This document shows positions 7,185 through 16,095 of a stretch of DNA of 64,000 nucleotides, one piece after another. The position numbers and the translations under genes are program-made. The DNA comes from Actinacidiphila glaucinigra. GTDB lineage: Bacteria; Actinomycetota; Actinomycetes; Streptomycetales; Streptomycetaceae. Location of the stretch: NCBI RefSeq assembly GCF_900188405.1, contig NZ_FZOF01000004.1:62001-126000 (forward strand), written 5' to 3'. How positions within the stretch are numbered: position 1 is the stretch's first letter; each line of letters opens with the position of its first letter. Below the pieces are notes generated by a model that saw nothing but the letters and a program-made list of their open reading frames with translations, was not told the origin of the DNA and did not search any database.

Positions 7185-9626
7185 ATGGACAACCCGGCCA
7201 AGACGTTCAGCGAGTCACCGGAGGACCCGTTCTCGGTGCACGGCGCGGCCTCGGTGGTACTGGACGACGACGCGTCCGTGGTGGGGTGGAGCGCGCGCGC
7301 CGAGACGCTGCTCGGCCACCGGGCGGGGGACGTGCTGGGCCGGCCGGCCCCCGAACTCCTCGTCCACCCCGCCGATCTGGAGCTGGTCCTCGGCGTGAGC
7401 GCGGCGTGCCTGCGCGAGGGCGGCTGGTTCGGCGTCGTGCCCGTGCTGCACCGTGACGGACGCCGGGTGGAAGTGGGCTGCCGGGTCCGCGCCGTCGCGC
7501 GGGAGGACGACCGCCGCGAGTGGTACGTGGTCGCGGCGCCCGCCTCGGAGGTCGTGCAGTGGGAGACCGACCGCTGGGTGCTGGACGGGCTGTTCCGCCG
7601 ATCCCCCATCGGGCTGGCGGTCTTCGCGCCCGACCTGACCTTCCTTCGCGTGAACCGGGCGATCACCAAGTTCAGCGGCGTCCCGGCGGAGAAGCACCAG
7701 GGCCTGCGCACGGCGGACTTCCTCTTCGGGCCGGACGCCGAAGCCGTGGACGACCAGTTGCGGCGGGTCCTCGAGACCGGCCGGTCCTCGATCTTCTCCG
7801 AGCAGCCCTGCCGGCTGCGCCGCGACCCGCAGCGCGAACTGTACGTCGCCGTCTCGGCGTTCCGCATGGAGGACACCTACGGCCACGTGCTCGGGGTGAC
7901 CCAGACCGTCGAGGACGTGACCGAGCGCTTCCGGGCCCGCCGCAGGCTCGCCCTGCTCAGCGAGGCAGGCGCCCGCATCGGCACCACGCTGGACGTCGGC
8001 CGCACCGCCCGCGAACTGGCCGAGGTGGCCGTGCCGGGGCTGGCCGACAGCGCCTCGGTCGACCTGCTGGAGGCCGTGCCGCAGGGGGAGGAACCCGCCC
8101 AGGACGCCTTCCCCGTGGTCTGCCGCGCGGCGGTGCAGTCGGTCTTCCCGGACACCGAGCAGATCATGTACCCGGTGGGCCGGACCATCGGCATCCCGCC
8201 GGGTTCCACGCAGGCGCGTTCGCTGGCCGAGGGCCGCCCGGTCTTCGAGTCGGACATGGACCGGGCCATGGCCTGGCTCGACGACGACCGCGCGCGGGCC
8301 AGGGCGGCCCGCGAGGTCGGCGCGCACTCCCTGATGGTGGTGCCGCTGGTCGCCCGCGGGCTCGTGCTCGGGCTGATCAGCCTCTGGCGGACGCGCCGCC
8401 GCGAGCCCTTCGAGGCCGACGACCTCACCCTGGCCGAGGAGTTCGCCGCCCGCGCGGCCCTCAGCATCGACAACGCCCGCCGCTACACCCAGCAGCACCA
8501 GGCGGCCCTCACCCTGCAGCACAGCCTCCTCCCGGGAAACGTGCCGTGGCACCCGGCCGCCGAGGTGGCCCACCGCTACCTGCCCGCCAACACCGCCACC
8601 GGGGTCGGCGGCGACTGGTTCGACGTCATCCCGCTCTCCGGGCTCCGCATCGCGCTGGTGGTGGGGGACGTCGTCGGCCGCGGGCTGCACGCGGCGGCCA
8701 CCATGGGCCGGCTGCGTACCGCCGTGCACACCCTGGCCCACCTGGACCCCACCCCGGACGAGGTGCTGTCCCACCTCGACGACCTCGTGGACCGGCTCGC
8801 CTCGGAGCAGCGCGAGACCGACGAGAACGCCCCGCCGGTCGTCGGCGCGACCTGCCTGTACGCCGTCTACGACCCGGTCTCCCGGCGCTGCTCGCTCGCC
8901 CGGGCCGGCCATCCGCCACCCGTGGTCGTCACCCCGGAGGGACGGGCCAGTCTGGTCAACATCCCCCCGGGCCCGCCGCTGGGCCTCGGCGGCCTCCCCT
9001 TCGAGACCGCCGAGATCGAACTGGCCGAGGGCAGCACGCTCGCGCTGTACACCGACGGCCTCCTCTGCACCCGCTGCCGCGACGTCGACGACAGCATCGC
9101 GATGCTGTGCGGGGCGCTGACGGCGCCGTCCGGCTCGCTGGAGGAGACCTGCGGCGCCGTCGAGGACACCCTCCTCAAGGGGCGCCGCGCCACCGAGGCC
9201 GCCGACGACGTGGCCCTCCTCGTCGCCCGGACCCGCGTCCTCGCGCCGGAGCAGGTCGCCACATGGGACCTCGCCCCGGACGCCACCGCCGCCGGGCAGG
9301 CCCGCTCCCTCGTGGAGTCCAGGCTCGCGGAGTGGGGGCTGGAGGAGGCGGCCTTCGTGACCGAACTGATCGTCAGCGAGCTGGTCACCAACGCGTACCG
9401 CTACGCGGGCGGGCCCATCACGCTGCGGCTGATCCGCGACAGCCACCTCATCTGCGAGGTCTCCGACACCAGCAGCACGTCCCCGCACCTGCGGCGTGCG
9501 CGGACGACGGACGAGGGAGGCCGCGGGCTGTTCCTGGTGGCCCAGCTCAGCGAGCGCTGGGGCACCCGCTACACGCGCGAGGGCAAGACGATCTGGACCG
9601 AGCAGCCCCTGCAGGGGGACTTCTGA
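7185..9626 (+). CDS. PAS-PAS-GAF-PP2C phosphatase fused to RsbW-like ATPase
   Basis: An 813-residue paralogue of the preceding gene. Two PAS domains (roughly 15-125 and 130-250), GAF (265-440), PP2C (465-680) and a C-terminal GHKL ATPase of the RsbW type (690-810). The PP2C ligands are present: VGGDWFD near 474, VVGDVVGRG near 494, LYTDG, DDVALLVA. The ATPase shows the N box (ELVTNAYRYA) and G box (DEGGRGLFLV), so one chain carries both a likely kinase and a likely phosphatase for an anti-anti-sigma partner, the architecture seen in S. coelicolor OsaC-like proteins though in another order. ATG 7185 is chosen with GGTGG just upstream; GTG 7176 is possible. Confidence 0.9.
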   Translation: MDNPAKTFSESPEDPFSVHGAASVVLDDDASVVGWSARAETLLGHRAGDVLGRPAPELLVHPADLELVLGVSAACLREGGWFGVVPVLHRDGRRVEVGCRVRAVAREDDRREWYVVAAPASEVVQWETDRWVLDGLFRRSPIGLAVFAPDLTFLRVNRAITKFSGVPAEKHQGLRTADFLFGPDAEAVDDQLRRVLETGRSSIFSEQPCRLRRDPQRELYVAVSAFRMEDTYGHVLGVTQTVEDVTERFRARRRLALLSEAGARIGTTLDVGRTARELAEVAVPGLADSASVDLLEAVPQGEEPAQDAFPVVCRAAVQSVFPDTEQIMYPVGRTIGIPPGSTQARSLAEGRPVFESDMDRAMAWLDDDRARARAAREVGAHSLMVVPLVARGLVLGLISLWRTRRREPFEADDLTLAEEFAARAALSIDNARRYTQQHQAALTLQHSLLPGNVPWHPAAEVAHRYLPANTATGVGGDWFDVIPLSGLRIALVVGDVVGRGLHAAATMGRLRTAVHTLAHLDPTPDEVLSHLDDLVDRLASEQRETDENAPPVVGATCLYAVYDPVSRRCSLARAGHPPPVVVTPEGRASLVNIPPGPPLGLGGLPFETAEIELAEGSTLALYTDGLLCTRCRDVDDSIAMLCGALTAPSGSLEETCGAVEDTLLKGRRATEAADDVALLVARTRVLAPEQVATWDLAPDATAAGQARSLVESRLAEWGLEEAAFVTELIVSELVTNAYRYAGGPITLRLIRDSHLICEVSDTSSTSPHLRRARTTDEGGRGLFLVAQLSERWGTRYTREGKTIWTEQPLQGDF

Positions 9627-10098
9627 CCGGGTACGGCACGTGGGCTTCCGGCCCGTGCGCCCGCCGTACCGCGCCCCGCGCCTGGGCTCCGCCCCAGGGG
9701 GCGGAAGGCCCGAGGGCGCGACGGCCGCGACCGCGCGACCACGTCAGCCGCTTCCCCCACGACGGCCGGCCCCCCGAAGCCGGATCCCGCGGCTCGCGGC
9801 GCCGCGCGGGCACGACCGCGGCGCGATCGCCATGCGGTCGGCTGGCCGCCGGAATCGCCCATCCCGTTGCCGCGTCCGGTGCGACGGCCGTGCGGACGGG
9901 TCGCCACGGACCGCGTCGCCTTTCGGAAGGAGCCCGGCCGCTGCCCGCTGCGGGGCCGAGCACGACTGCGGCGTGATCGCGCCGACGGCCGGCGCGTCGA
10001 CCTGTTTCCGCACGACGCCGCACTCCCAGCTGCCGGGGCCCGCGCTCGGCGGACCGGGGGCGGCCTCCGTACATGCCTGCCGGGCCCGCCGGGCGGGC
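9627..10098. other. 472-bp gene-free region with an imperfect direct repeat
   Basis: No supported gene. A 20-base element of the form CACGACYGCGGCGYGATCGC occurs at 9811-9830 and again at 9961-9980, differing at two positions and spaced by exactly 150 bases. A CCTGGG/CCCAGG hairpin lies at its left end. I see no coding or RNA signature. Confidence 0.45.
9681..9698 (+). terminator. short hairpin after the phosphatase-ATPase gene
   Basis: CCTGGG pairs with CCCAGG around CTCCGC, 55 bases after the stop codon. GGGCTCCGCCC-type hairpins are very common downstream of Streptomyces genes. There is no U tract. Confidence 0.4.
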
Positions 10099-10596
10099 TC
10101 AGCGCGGTGGCAGTGCGGTGCCGCAGCGGGAGCAGTACAGGGCGTCGCTCTCGCCGGACAGGCGGCCGCACTCCACGCAGACGCGGTGCAGCAGGCAGGC
10201 CGCGTCGCCCGCTTCCGGCGCGGGGGCGGGGCCGGCGATGGTGAGGCCGGGGCGGCGGGCGTGCACCGTGAGGTAGGTCAGGCCCGTGGCGCCCGCGGAC
10301 AGCGAGCGGCAGGTGCCGCGCGGCAGCCAGGCGAGGGCGCCGGGCGCCAAGGTCGTCTGGCGTCCGCCGTCGTCGCCGGAGAGGTGTCCGCCGCCGTCCA
10401 CGACGTATAGCAGGACGTCCAGGTCGGCCTCGACGTGCGGCCGGACCTCGGTGCCCGCCGGAAGGCGGATGACGTTGGCGTCGAGCTGGCGGCGGTCCGC
10501 ACCGAGCCGCCACAGCGCTCCGCGCTGCCCGACGGGCGTACGGCCGATCAGGTCCGCCACTTGGGCGAGGACACCCGGCGCGGGCTTGGTCTCCAC
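10099..10596 (-). CDS. cupin protein with C-terminal zinc ribbon
   Basis: A 165-residue protein. Residues 30-120 form a single cupin barrel (VIRLPAGTEVRPHVEADLDVLLYVVDGGGHL ... LAPGALAWLPRGTCRSL). The first cupin motif has a His but not the full metal-ligand set, so metal binding is uncertain. Residues 135-165 carry two CxxC pairs (CVEC and CSRC) of a zinc ribbon. The GTG start at 10596 follows GGGAGGACGAAC, a good ribosome site. Stands alone between gene-free DNA and the NAD kinase. Could sense or sequester a small ligand; no substrate can be named. Confidence 0.8.
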   Translation of the reverse strand: METKPAPGVLAQVADLIGRTPVGQRGALWRLGADRRQLDANVIRLPAGTEVRPHVEADLDVLLYVVDGGGHLSGDDGGRQTTLAPGALAWLPRGTCRSLSAGATGLTYLTVHARRPGLTIAGPAPAPEAGDAACLLHRVCVECGRLSGESDALYCSRCGTALPPR

Positions 10597-10757
10597 GTTC
10601 GTCCTCCCTGCACCTGTGGAACAGCCGAACGCTACTCCGCCGCGCGCGCCGCCGCACGGCGGCGGGGAGCGGCGACGCGCGGCACCCGACGCGACGCGCG
10701 CACCGGGGAGGCGGACGATGGGGGCATGACGCCGCAGCGGACGCCGCCGGGGAGGCC

Positions 10758-11822
10758 GTGATGCCAGTGGGCCGGATCGGGTTGGTCGTGCACGGGGCGC
10801 GCGAGGACGCGAGCGAGGCCGCCGCGGCGGTGGAGCGCTGGTGTGCGCGGCACGGGGTCCCCGCGGTGGAGATCGACGTGTGGCGCAAGGACCGCCCCCG
10901 GCACAGCGGTGAGGAGGAGGCGGCCGCGGCCGGCTATCCGGACCTGGTCGTGACCCTCGGCGGCGACGGCACCTTCCTGCGCGGCGCGCGGGTGGCCGCG
11001 GCGTGCGGGGCGGCCGTGCTGGGCGTGGACCTGGGGCGCGTCGGCTTCCTCACCGAGGTGTGCACCGAGGACGTGGAGCGGGCGCTCGACTGCGTGCACG
11101 AGGGCCGGGCCACCGTCGAGGACCGCATGACGCTGACGCTGCGGGCGTCGCGGCCGCTGGAGATCCCCGAGGGCATCGAGTCGCTGCTGCGGTACGGGCG
11201 CGGGCCCGCGCTCCCGCCGCCGCGGGTACGGCCCAGCGACCCGGAGGAGGTGGGCTGGGGTGTGCCGATGGCCGTCAACGCCGTGAACGACGTGGTCTTC
11301 GAGAAGCTGGCCCGGGACCGGCAGGCGAGCCTCGCGGTGTATCTGGCGGGCCGGCTGTTCGCGTCCTACTCCGCGGACGCGGTCGTGGCGGCCACGCCGA
11401 CGGGTTCCACCGCGTACAGCTTCGCCGCCGGCGGGCCGGTGGTCTCGCCGCACATGGACGCGATCGTGTTCACCCCGGTCGCGCCGCACATGGCTTTCGA
11501 CCGCACCTTGGTGGCGGCCCCCGACGAGGTCCTGGGGGTCCGGGTGCTGACCCGCTCGGGACGGGTCGCGGTCAGCATCGACGGCCAGCTGAGAGGCGTC
11601 CTCGATCCGGGCGACTGGGTCGGGGTGTACAAGGCCCGGCACCGGCTGCGGCTGGTCCGGCTGGGGCCGACCGACTTCTACGGGCGGGTGCGCGACCGCT
11701 TCCGGCTCAGTGACGCGCCGGCCGCGGCCGCGGACGGTGAGGTCCCCCCGCTGTACCGGCCGTCCGCGCCCGTTCCCCCTGATCTGCGGAATCTGCGCTT
11801 CCCGCCGCCGGGCGGACGCTGA
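10758..11822 (+). CDS. NAD kinase family protein (probable paralogue)
   Basis: Phosphorylates NAD to NADP. The 354-residue protein has the hallmark VTLGGDGTFLRGAR near residue 75, the substrate-site AVNDVVFEK near 175, and ATPTGSTAYSFAAGGPVVSP near 215. It is about 50 residues longer than typical, with an insertion near residues 135-165 (RPLEIPEGIESLLRYGRG) and a proline-rich tail. GTG 10758 or ATG 10761 follow GGGGAGG. A tiny 11-codon frame from 10726 ends TGATG at this start, so coupling is conceivable. Its isolated location suggests a second NAD kinase beside the housekeeping copy. Confidence 0.85.
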   Translation: MMPVGRIGLVVHGAREDASEAAAAVERWCARHGVPAVEIDVWRKDRPRHSGEEEAAAAGYPDLVVTLGGDGTFLRGARVAAACGAAVLGVDLGRVGFLTEVCTEDVERALDCVHEGRATVEDRMTLTLRASRPLEIPEGIESLLRYGRGPALPPPRVRPSDPEEVGWGVPMAVNAVNDVVFEKLARDRQASLAVYLAGRLFASYSADAVVAATPTGSTAYSFAAGGPVVSPHMDAIVFTPVAPHMAFDRTLVAAPDEVLGVRVLTRSGRVAVSIDGQLRGVLDPGDWVGVYKARHRLRLVRLGPTDFYGRVRDRFRLSDAPAAAADGEVPPLYRPSAPVPPDLRNLRFPPPGGR

Positions 11823-12732
11823 CCCCGCCCTGTCGCGCGATCCCGGCCAGTTCCCGCGCCGGCCCCGTCAGATCACGCCCGCGGGCCCGCACCACGCGCA
11901 GCGTCCGCGTCAGGTCGAGTCCGGTCACGGGGACGGCGACGACGCTGCCGCTCGCCAGTTCCGCGGTGAGTGCCAGGGAGCTGAGGACGGCCGGGGCGAG
12001 CCCGTCGGCGACGGTGGTCTTGATGGCGGTGGTGGAGGGGAGTTCGAGCAGCGGGTCGGCGAGCGCGAGCCCTGCCGCCCGGGCGAGGGCGTGTTCGAGG
12101 TGACGGCGGGTGCCGGAGCCGCGTTCACGGCTGACCAGGGGTGTCGCGGCGAGTTCGGCGGCGCCGATGCCGGAGCGGCGGCGCGCCCAGGGGTGGGAGG
12201 GGGCGACGACGACGGTCAGCTCGTCGTGCGCGACCGGCTGGGCGACCAGGCCGCGCGGTACGTCCGGGCCCTCGACGAAGCCGAGGTGGGCCTCGCCGGC
12301 CAGGACGGCGGCGGCGACGTCCTCGGAGTTGCCCGCGGTGAGCGCGACCGTGGTGCGCGGCGCGCCTGCCCGCAGGGCCAGCAGCCACTGCGGCAGCAGG
12401 TACTCGGCCACGGTCATGCTGGCCGCCACCTGCAGCCGGCACTCGGTGGTGCCGCGCAGCGAGGTGATCCCGGCGTCCAGGGAGGCGGCGGCGTCGACGG
12501 CGGTGCGCGCCCAGTCGGCGACCAGCGCTCCGTGCTCGGTGAGCCGCGAGCCGCGCGGTGACCGTTCCAGCAGGTGCAGGCCGAGCCTGCGTTCGAGGTG
12601 CCGGAGGCGCGAGCTGGCGGCGGGCTGGCTGACGCCGTGGGCACGCGCGGCCGCGCCGACGCTGCCGAGGCTCGCGACCGACAGCAGCAGGTCGAACGCC
12701 GCGAGGTCGCTCACACGCTCGGGCAGGGGCAT
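11707..12732 (-). CDS. LysR family transcriptional regulator
   Basis: A 341-residue LysR protein: winged helix at residues 8-70 (FDLLLSVASLGSVGAAARAHGVSQPAASSRLRHLERRLG), then the periplasmic-binding-like effector domain to about 300. It is divergent from the TDT-family transporter gene, whose start lies 70 bp away, the usual layout for a LysR regulator and its target. The last 38 residues or so, from about 304, are encoded antisense to the end of the NAD kinase gene and look like low-complexity read-on past the domain, so the original stop may have been lost. Confidence 0.88.
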   Translation of the reverse strand: MPLPERVSDLAAFDLLLSVASLGSVGAAARAHGVSQPAASSRLRHLERRLGLHLLERSPRGSRLTEHGALVADWARTAVDAAASLDAGITSLRGTTECRLQVAASMTVAEYLLPQWLLALRAGAPRTTVALTAGNSEDVAAAVLAGEAHLGFVEGPDVPRGLVAQPVAHDELTVVVAPSHPWARRRSGIGAAELAATPLVSRERGSGTRRHLEHALARAAGLALADPLLELPSTTAIKTTVADGLAPAVLSSLALTAELASGSVVAVPVTGLDLTRTLRVVRARGRDLTGPARELAGIARQGGVSVRPAAGSADSADQGERARTAGTAGGPHRPRPRPARH

Positions 12733-12802
12733 AAGTCCAGTCTATGACCCCATCCGGAAGTGCTCCCTACCGGCGGGACCCGGCCGGGGCGACGCTGAGG
12801 AC

Positions 12803-13957
12803 ATGCCTTCGACGCTCGCCGTCCCCTCCCCGCCCGGCGCCCACCCCCGCACCGGGCCGCCGGAGCCCGACCACCGCTCCCGGCTCTTCCGCGACCTCGG
12901 CCCCAACTGGTTCGCCTCCGTGATGGGCACCGGAATCGTGGCCACGGCGGCGGCCGGACTCCCCGCGCACGTACCGGGGCTGCGGACGGCCGCCACGGTC
13001 GTGTGGGCGCTGGCGGCCGTGTGGCTGGTGGTGCTCTCCGCGGCCTGGGCAGTGCACTGGACGCGTCACCGCGAGCGGGCGCGGGCGCACGCCGGCCATC
13101 CGGTGATGGCGCACTTCTGGGGCGCACCGGCGATGGCGCTGCTGACCGTCGGCGCGGGCACCCTGGCGCTGGGTTCGGACTGGATCGGGCCGCAGGCGGC
13201 GCTGGCCGTGGACGCGGTGCTCTGGTCGGCCGGGACCGCGCTGGGGCTGGTGACCTGGGTGTGGATCCCGTACCGGGCGATGACGGACCACCGGGTCTCC
13301 GACGACTCGGCGTTCGGCGGCTGGCTGATGCCGGTCGTCCCGCCGATGGTGTCCGCCGCCACCGGGGCCGCCCTGGTCCCGCACCTGCCCGCCGGGCAGG
13401 CCCGGCTGACGCTTCTGCTGGCGTGCTACGCGATGTTCGGGATGAGCCTGCTCGCGAGCCTGGTGATCATCCCGCAGATCTGGGGCAGGCTGGTGCGCCA
13501 CAAGACGGGGCCGGCGGCCATGGTGCCGACCCTGTGGATCGTGCTCGGCCCGCTGGGCCAGTCCGTCACCGCGGCCAACCTCCTGGGGCACGCGGCGCCC
13601 ACCGCCCTGCCCCGGCCCTACGCCACCGGGGCCGAGGTGTTCGGCTGTCTCTACGGCGTGCCCGTCTGGGGTTTCGCCATGATGTGGCTTGCCCTGGCGG
13701 CGGCTCTGACCGTGCGCACCGCGCGGAACGGTCTGCCGTTCACGCTGACCTGGTGGAGCTTCACCTTCCCGCTGGGCACCTGTGTGACCGGCACGAGCGC
13801 CCTGGCACTGCGGCTGCACTCGACGGCCTTCCAGGGGGCGGCGCTGGTGCTCTACGCGGGCCTGGTGGCGGCGTGGGCGCTGGTCGCGCTGCGGACCGTA
13901 CGCGCCGGGGCGCGCGGGACGCTGTTCCTGCCGCCCGTCCCGGCGCCCCGCGCGTGA
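12803..13957 (+). CDS. TDT family transporter (TehA/SLAC1-like)
   Basis: A 384-residue membrane protein with about ten hydrophobic segments after a 30-residue N-terminal tail. FRDLGPNWFASVMGTGIVATA is the first-helix signature of the tellurite-resistance/dicarboxylate transporter family, which includes TehA, plant SLAC1 anion channels and the fungal sulfite exporter Ssu1. The substrate could be an anion such as sulfite or an organic acid. ATG 12803 begins the protein. The divergent LysR regulator is its likely controller. It converges on nagB with 10 bp between stops. Confidence 0.88.
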   Translation: MPSTLAVPSPPGAHPRTGPPEPDHRSRLFRDLGPNWFASVMGTGIVATAAAGLPAHVPGLRTAATVVWALAAVWLVVLSAAWAVHWTRHRERARAHAGHPVMAHFWGAPAMALLTVGAGTLALGSDWIGPQAALAVDAVLWSAGTALGLVTWVWIPYRAMTDHRVSDDSAFGGWLMPVVPPMVSAATGAALVPHLPAGQARLTLLLACYAMFGMSLLASLVIIPQIWGRLVRHKTGPAAMVPTLWIVLGPLGQSVTAANLLGHAAPTALPRPYATGAEVFGCLYGVPVWGFAMMWLALAAALTVRTARNGLPFTLTWWSFTFPLGTCVTGTSALALRLHSTAFQGAALVLYAGLVAAWALVALRTVRAGARGTLFLPPVPAPRA

Positions 13958-13967
13958 ACCGACGGGG

Positions 13968-14750
13968 TCAGAGACCCTGCCAGGCCGGCTTGGCCGCGTA
14001 GGTGGCCCGGAAGTAGTCGGCCAGCTTCAGCTTGGACGCGGCCGCCTCGTCGACGACGACGGTGGCGTGCGGGTGCATCTGGAGCGCGGAGGCGGGGACG
14101 ACCGCCGCCAGCGGGCCCTCGACGGCGAGGGCGACCGCCTCCGCCTTGGCCTCGCCCGTGGCGAGCAGCACGAGGTGCCGTGCCTCCAGGATGGTGCCGA
14201 TGCCCTGCGTGATGACGTGGTGCGGCACGTCCTCGGGGCGGTCGAAGAAGCGCGCGTTGTCCTTGCGGGTCTGCTCCGTCAGCGTCTTGATCCGGGTCCG
14301 CGAGGCCAGCGAGGAGCACGGCTCGTTGAAGCCGATGTGGCCGTCGGTCCCGATGCCGAGCAGTTGGAGGTCGACCCCGCCGGCCTCCGCGAGCGTCCGC
14401 TCGTACGCCGCGCACGCCTCGACGATGTCCTCGGCGGTGCCGTCCGGTCCCATGAACGACTCCTCGGCGAGGCCGAGGGGCTCGACGACCTCGCGCAGCA
14501 CCACCGAGCGGTACGACTCCGGGTGCCCGGCGGGCAGGCCGACGTACTCGTCCAGCTGGCAGATCCGGGCGCGGGACACGTCGGTGCGGCCCTCGCCGGC
14601 CAGTCCGGCGAGGGCCCGGTAGACCGGGAGCGGGGTCGATCCGGTGGCGACGCCGAGCAGCGCGTCGGGCTTGCGGCGCAGCAGGTCCGCGATGGCGCCC
14701 GCGATGAGTCCGCCGCCCGCGGTTGCGTCCGGAACGATGACGACTTCCAC
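13968..14750 (-). CDS. nagB: glucosamine-6-phosphate deaminase
   Basis: Converts glucosamine-6-phosphate to fructose-6-phosphate and ammonia, the last step of N-acetylglucosamine use. The 260-residue length is that of the family. Diagnostic stretches are GVATGSTPLPVYRAL, ICQLDEYVGLP, LGIGTDGHIGFNEP (catalytic Asp/His loop) and GEAKAEAVALAVEGP. The GTG start at 14750 gives the standard N-terminus MEVVIVPDA. A DasR-type box lies 35 bp upstream, which fits the known control of nagB in Streptomyces by DasR with GlcN-6-phosphate as effector. Convergent with the TDT transporter. Confidence 0.96.
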   Translation of the reverse strand: MEVVIVPDATAGGGLIAGAIADLLRRKPDALLGVATGSTPLPVYRALAGLAGEGRTDVSRARICQLDEYVGLPAGHPESYRSVVLREVVEPLGLAEESFMGPDGTAEDIVEACAAYERTLAEAGGVDLQLLGIGTDGHIGFNEPCSSLASRTRIKTLTEQTRKDNARFFDRPEDVPHHVITQGIGTILEARHLVLLATGEAKAEAVALAVEGPLAAVVPASALQMHPHATVVVDEAAASKLKLADYFRATYAAKPAWQGL

Positions 14751-14784
14751 TTCGGGACCGCCGATCTGGTGAGAGAGACCGCAA

Positions 14785-14800
14785 ACTGGTTTAGACCAAT
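14785..14800 (-). promoter_or_regulatory. DasR-responsive element (dre) at nagB
   Basis: ACTGGTTTAGACCAAT matches the 16-bp dre consensus (ACTGGTCTAGACCAGT) at 13 or more positions, with both TGGT and ACCA half-sites intact. It lies 35-50 bp upstream of the nagB start, as expected for repression by the GntR regulator DasR when aminosugars are absent. Confidence 0.9.
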
Positions 14801-14961
14801 TTAGCAGCCGGGACCCCCGGAGATCCACCGCCGGCCGGGGGGTGCCTTCGGGCGAATGCGGCGCGCACCGCGTTGGACCGCTCGCCGCCGGTGGTAGCAA
14901 GCAGGGACAGGCGCGCTTGACGCGGGCGTGCGGCCGTGGCGCGACGGGGAGGTGCGGGACG

Positions 14962-16065
14962 GTGTCCCAAGGACGGCGGATCCGGATCCGCGCGGGGCGC
15001 CGGGAGGTGCGCGGGCCCGCGAGGCGGCCCGGTGTCCGGGTGTTCCCCGCACTGAACACGGCCGCCGCCTACTCCTGGCGGCTGCTCGTCGTGGGGGCCG
15101 TCGTCTACGCCGTGTTCGCCACCCTGGGGCGGTTCCACGAGATCGCGGTGGCCGTCTTCCTCGGGCTGGTCGGCACCGCCATGCTGCGGCCGCTCACCGA
15201 TCTGCTGGCCCGCGCGATCCCGCGCTCGCTGGCCGTCGCCGTCTCGCTGATCGGCAGCATCCTCGTCGTGTTCGGCATCCTGGCGCTGGTCGGCGAGGTG
15301 GTCGCCGGCGAGACCGGCGGGCTGCAGCGCGAGTTCAGCGCGGGACTGACCCGGATCGAGCGCTGGCTGGAGGCCCCGCCGTTCCGGCTCGACCCCGAGG
15401 CGCTCACCGACCTGCAGTCGAAGATCGGGCAGTGGCTCTCCAGTCACCGGGCGGCCCTGATCAGCACCGCGCTCAGCGGTGCCGGGCGCCTGGTCGAGGT
15501 GCTGACGGTCTTCGCGCTGGCGCTGTTCTGCTCGGTGTTCTTCCTGCACTCCGGCGACCGGCAGTGGTCCTGGTTCTGCGGGCAGCTGCCGCGAAGGGTC
15601 CGCGGCCGGGTGTCGCTGGCGGGCCGTGCGGCATGGCGTACGTTCACCGGCTACACCCACGGGATCGTCCTGGTGGCGGCGACCAACGCGATCCTGGTGG
15701 GGGTGGCGCTGTACCTGCTCAGGGTGCCGCTCGCGCTGCCGCTGGCACTGCTGGAGTTCTTCGCCGCGTTCGTGCCGCTGATCGGCTCGCCCATCGCCCT
15801 GGCGGTCGCCGCCGTGGTGGCGCTGGCCGCCAAGGGGCCCATCATCGCCGCGGTCGTCGTCTGCCTGATCGTCGTCATCGGCCAGATCGAGGGCCATGTG
15901 CTGCACCCGCTGGTGATGAGCTGGGCGGTGCGCCTGCATCCGGTGGTCGTCGCCCTCACCGTCATCGGCGGGGCCATCGCCGCCGGGGTGATCGGCGCGG
16001 TGGTGGCGGTCCCGCTGGTATCCGTCCTCTGGTCGATGTACCAGGCGCTGCGCACCGCGGAGTAG
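14962..16065 (+). CDS. AI-2E family (PerM-type) transporter
   Basis: A 367-residue membrane protein with the two-part AI-2E/PerM pattern. An N-terminal pair of helices (WRLLVVGAVVYAVFATLG) is followed by a long soluble helical stretch at about 110-190 and a C-terminal bundle including YTHGIVLVAATNAILVGVALYLL and FFAAFVPLIGSPIAL. GTG 14962 has GGGGAGG nine bases upstream; longer in-frame starts lack one. The family exports autoinducer-2 or other small molecules in some bacteria, but the Streptomyces members have no known substrate. It is divergent from nagB, so the dre box lies upstream of both. Confidence 0.85.
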   Translation: MSQGRRIRIRAGRREVRGPARRPGVRVFPALNTAAAYSWRLLVVGAVVYAVFATLGRFHEIAVAVFLGLVGTAMLRPLTDLLARAIPRSLAVAVSLIGSILVVFGILALVGEVVAGETGGLQREFSAGLTRIERWLEAPPFRLDPEALTDLQSKIGQWLSSHRAALISTALSGAGRLVEVLTVFALALFCSVFFLHSGDRQWSWFCGQLPRRVRGRVSLAGRAAWRTFTGYTHGIVLVAATNAILVGVALYLLRVPLALPLALLEFFAAFVPLIGSPIALAVAAVVALAAKGPIIAAVVVCLIVVIGQIEGHVLHPLVMSWAVRLHPVVVALTVIGGAIAAGVIGAVVAVPLVSVLWSMYQALRTAE

Positions 16066-16078
16066 GACGCGCAAGTTT

Positions 16079-16095
16079 TTGCGGTGCTTCCGCAA
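16079..16095 (+). terminator. weak hairpin after the AI-2E transporter gene
   Basis: TTGCGG pairs with CCGCAA around TGCTT, starting 14 bases after the stop codon. No T tract follows. It could end transcription before the GH87 gene. Confidence 0.4.
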
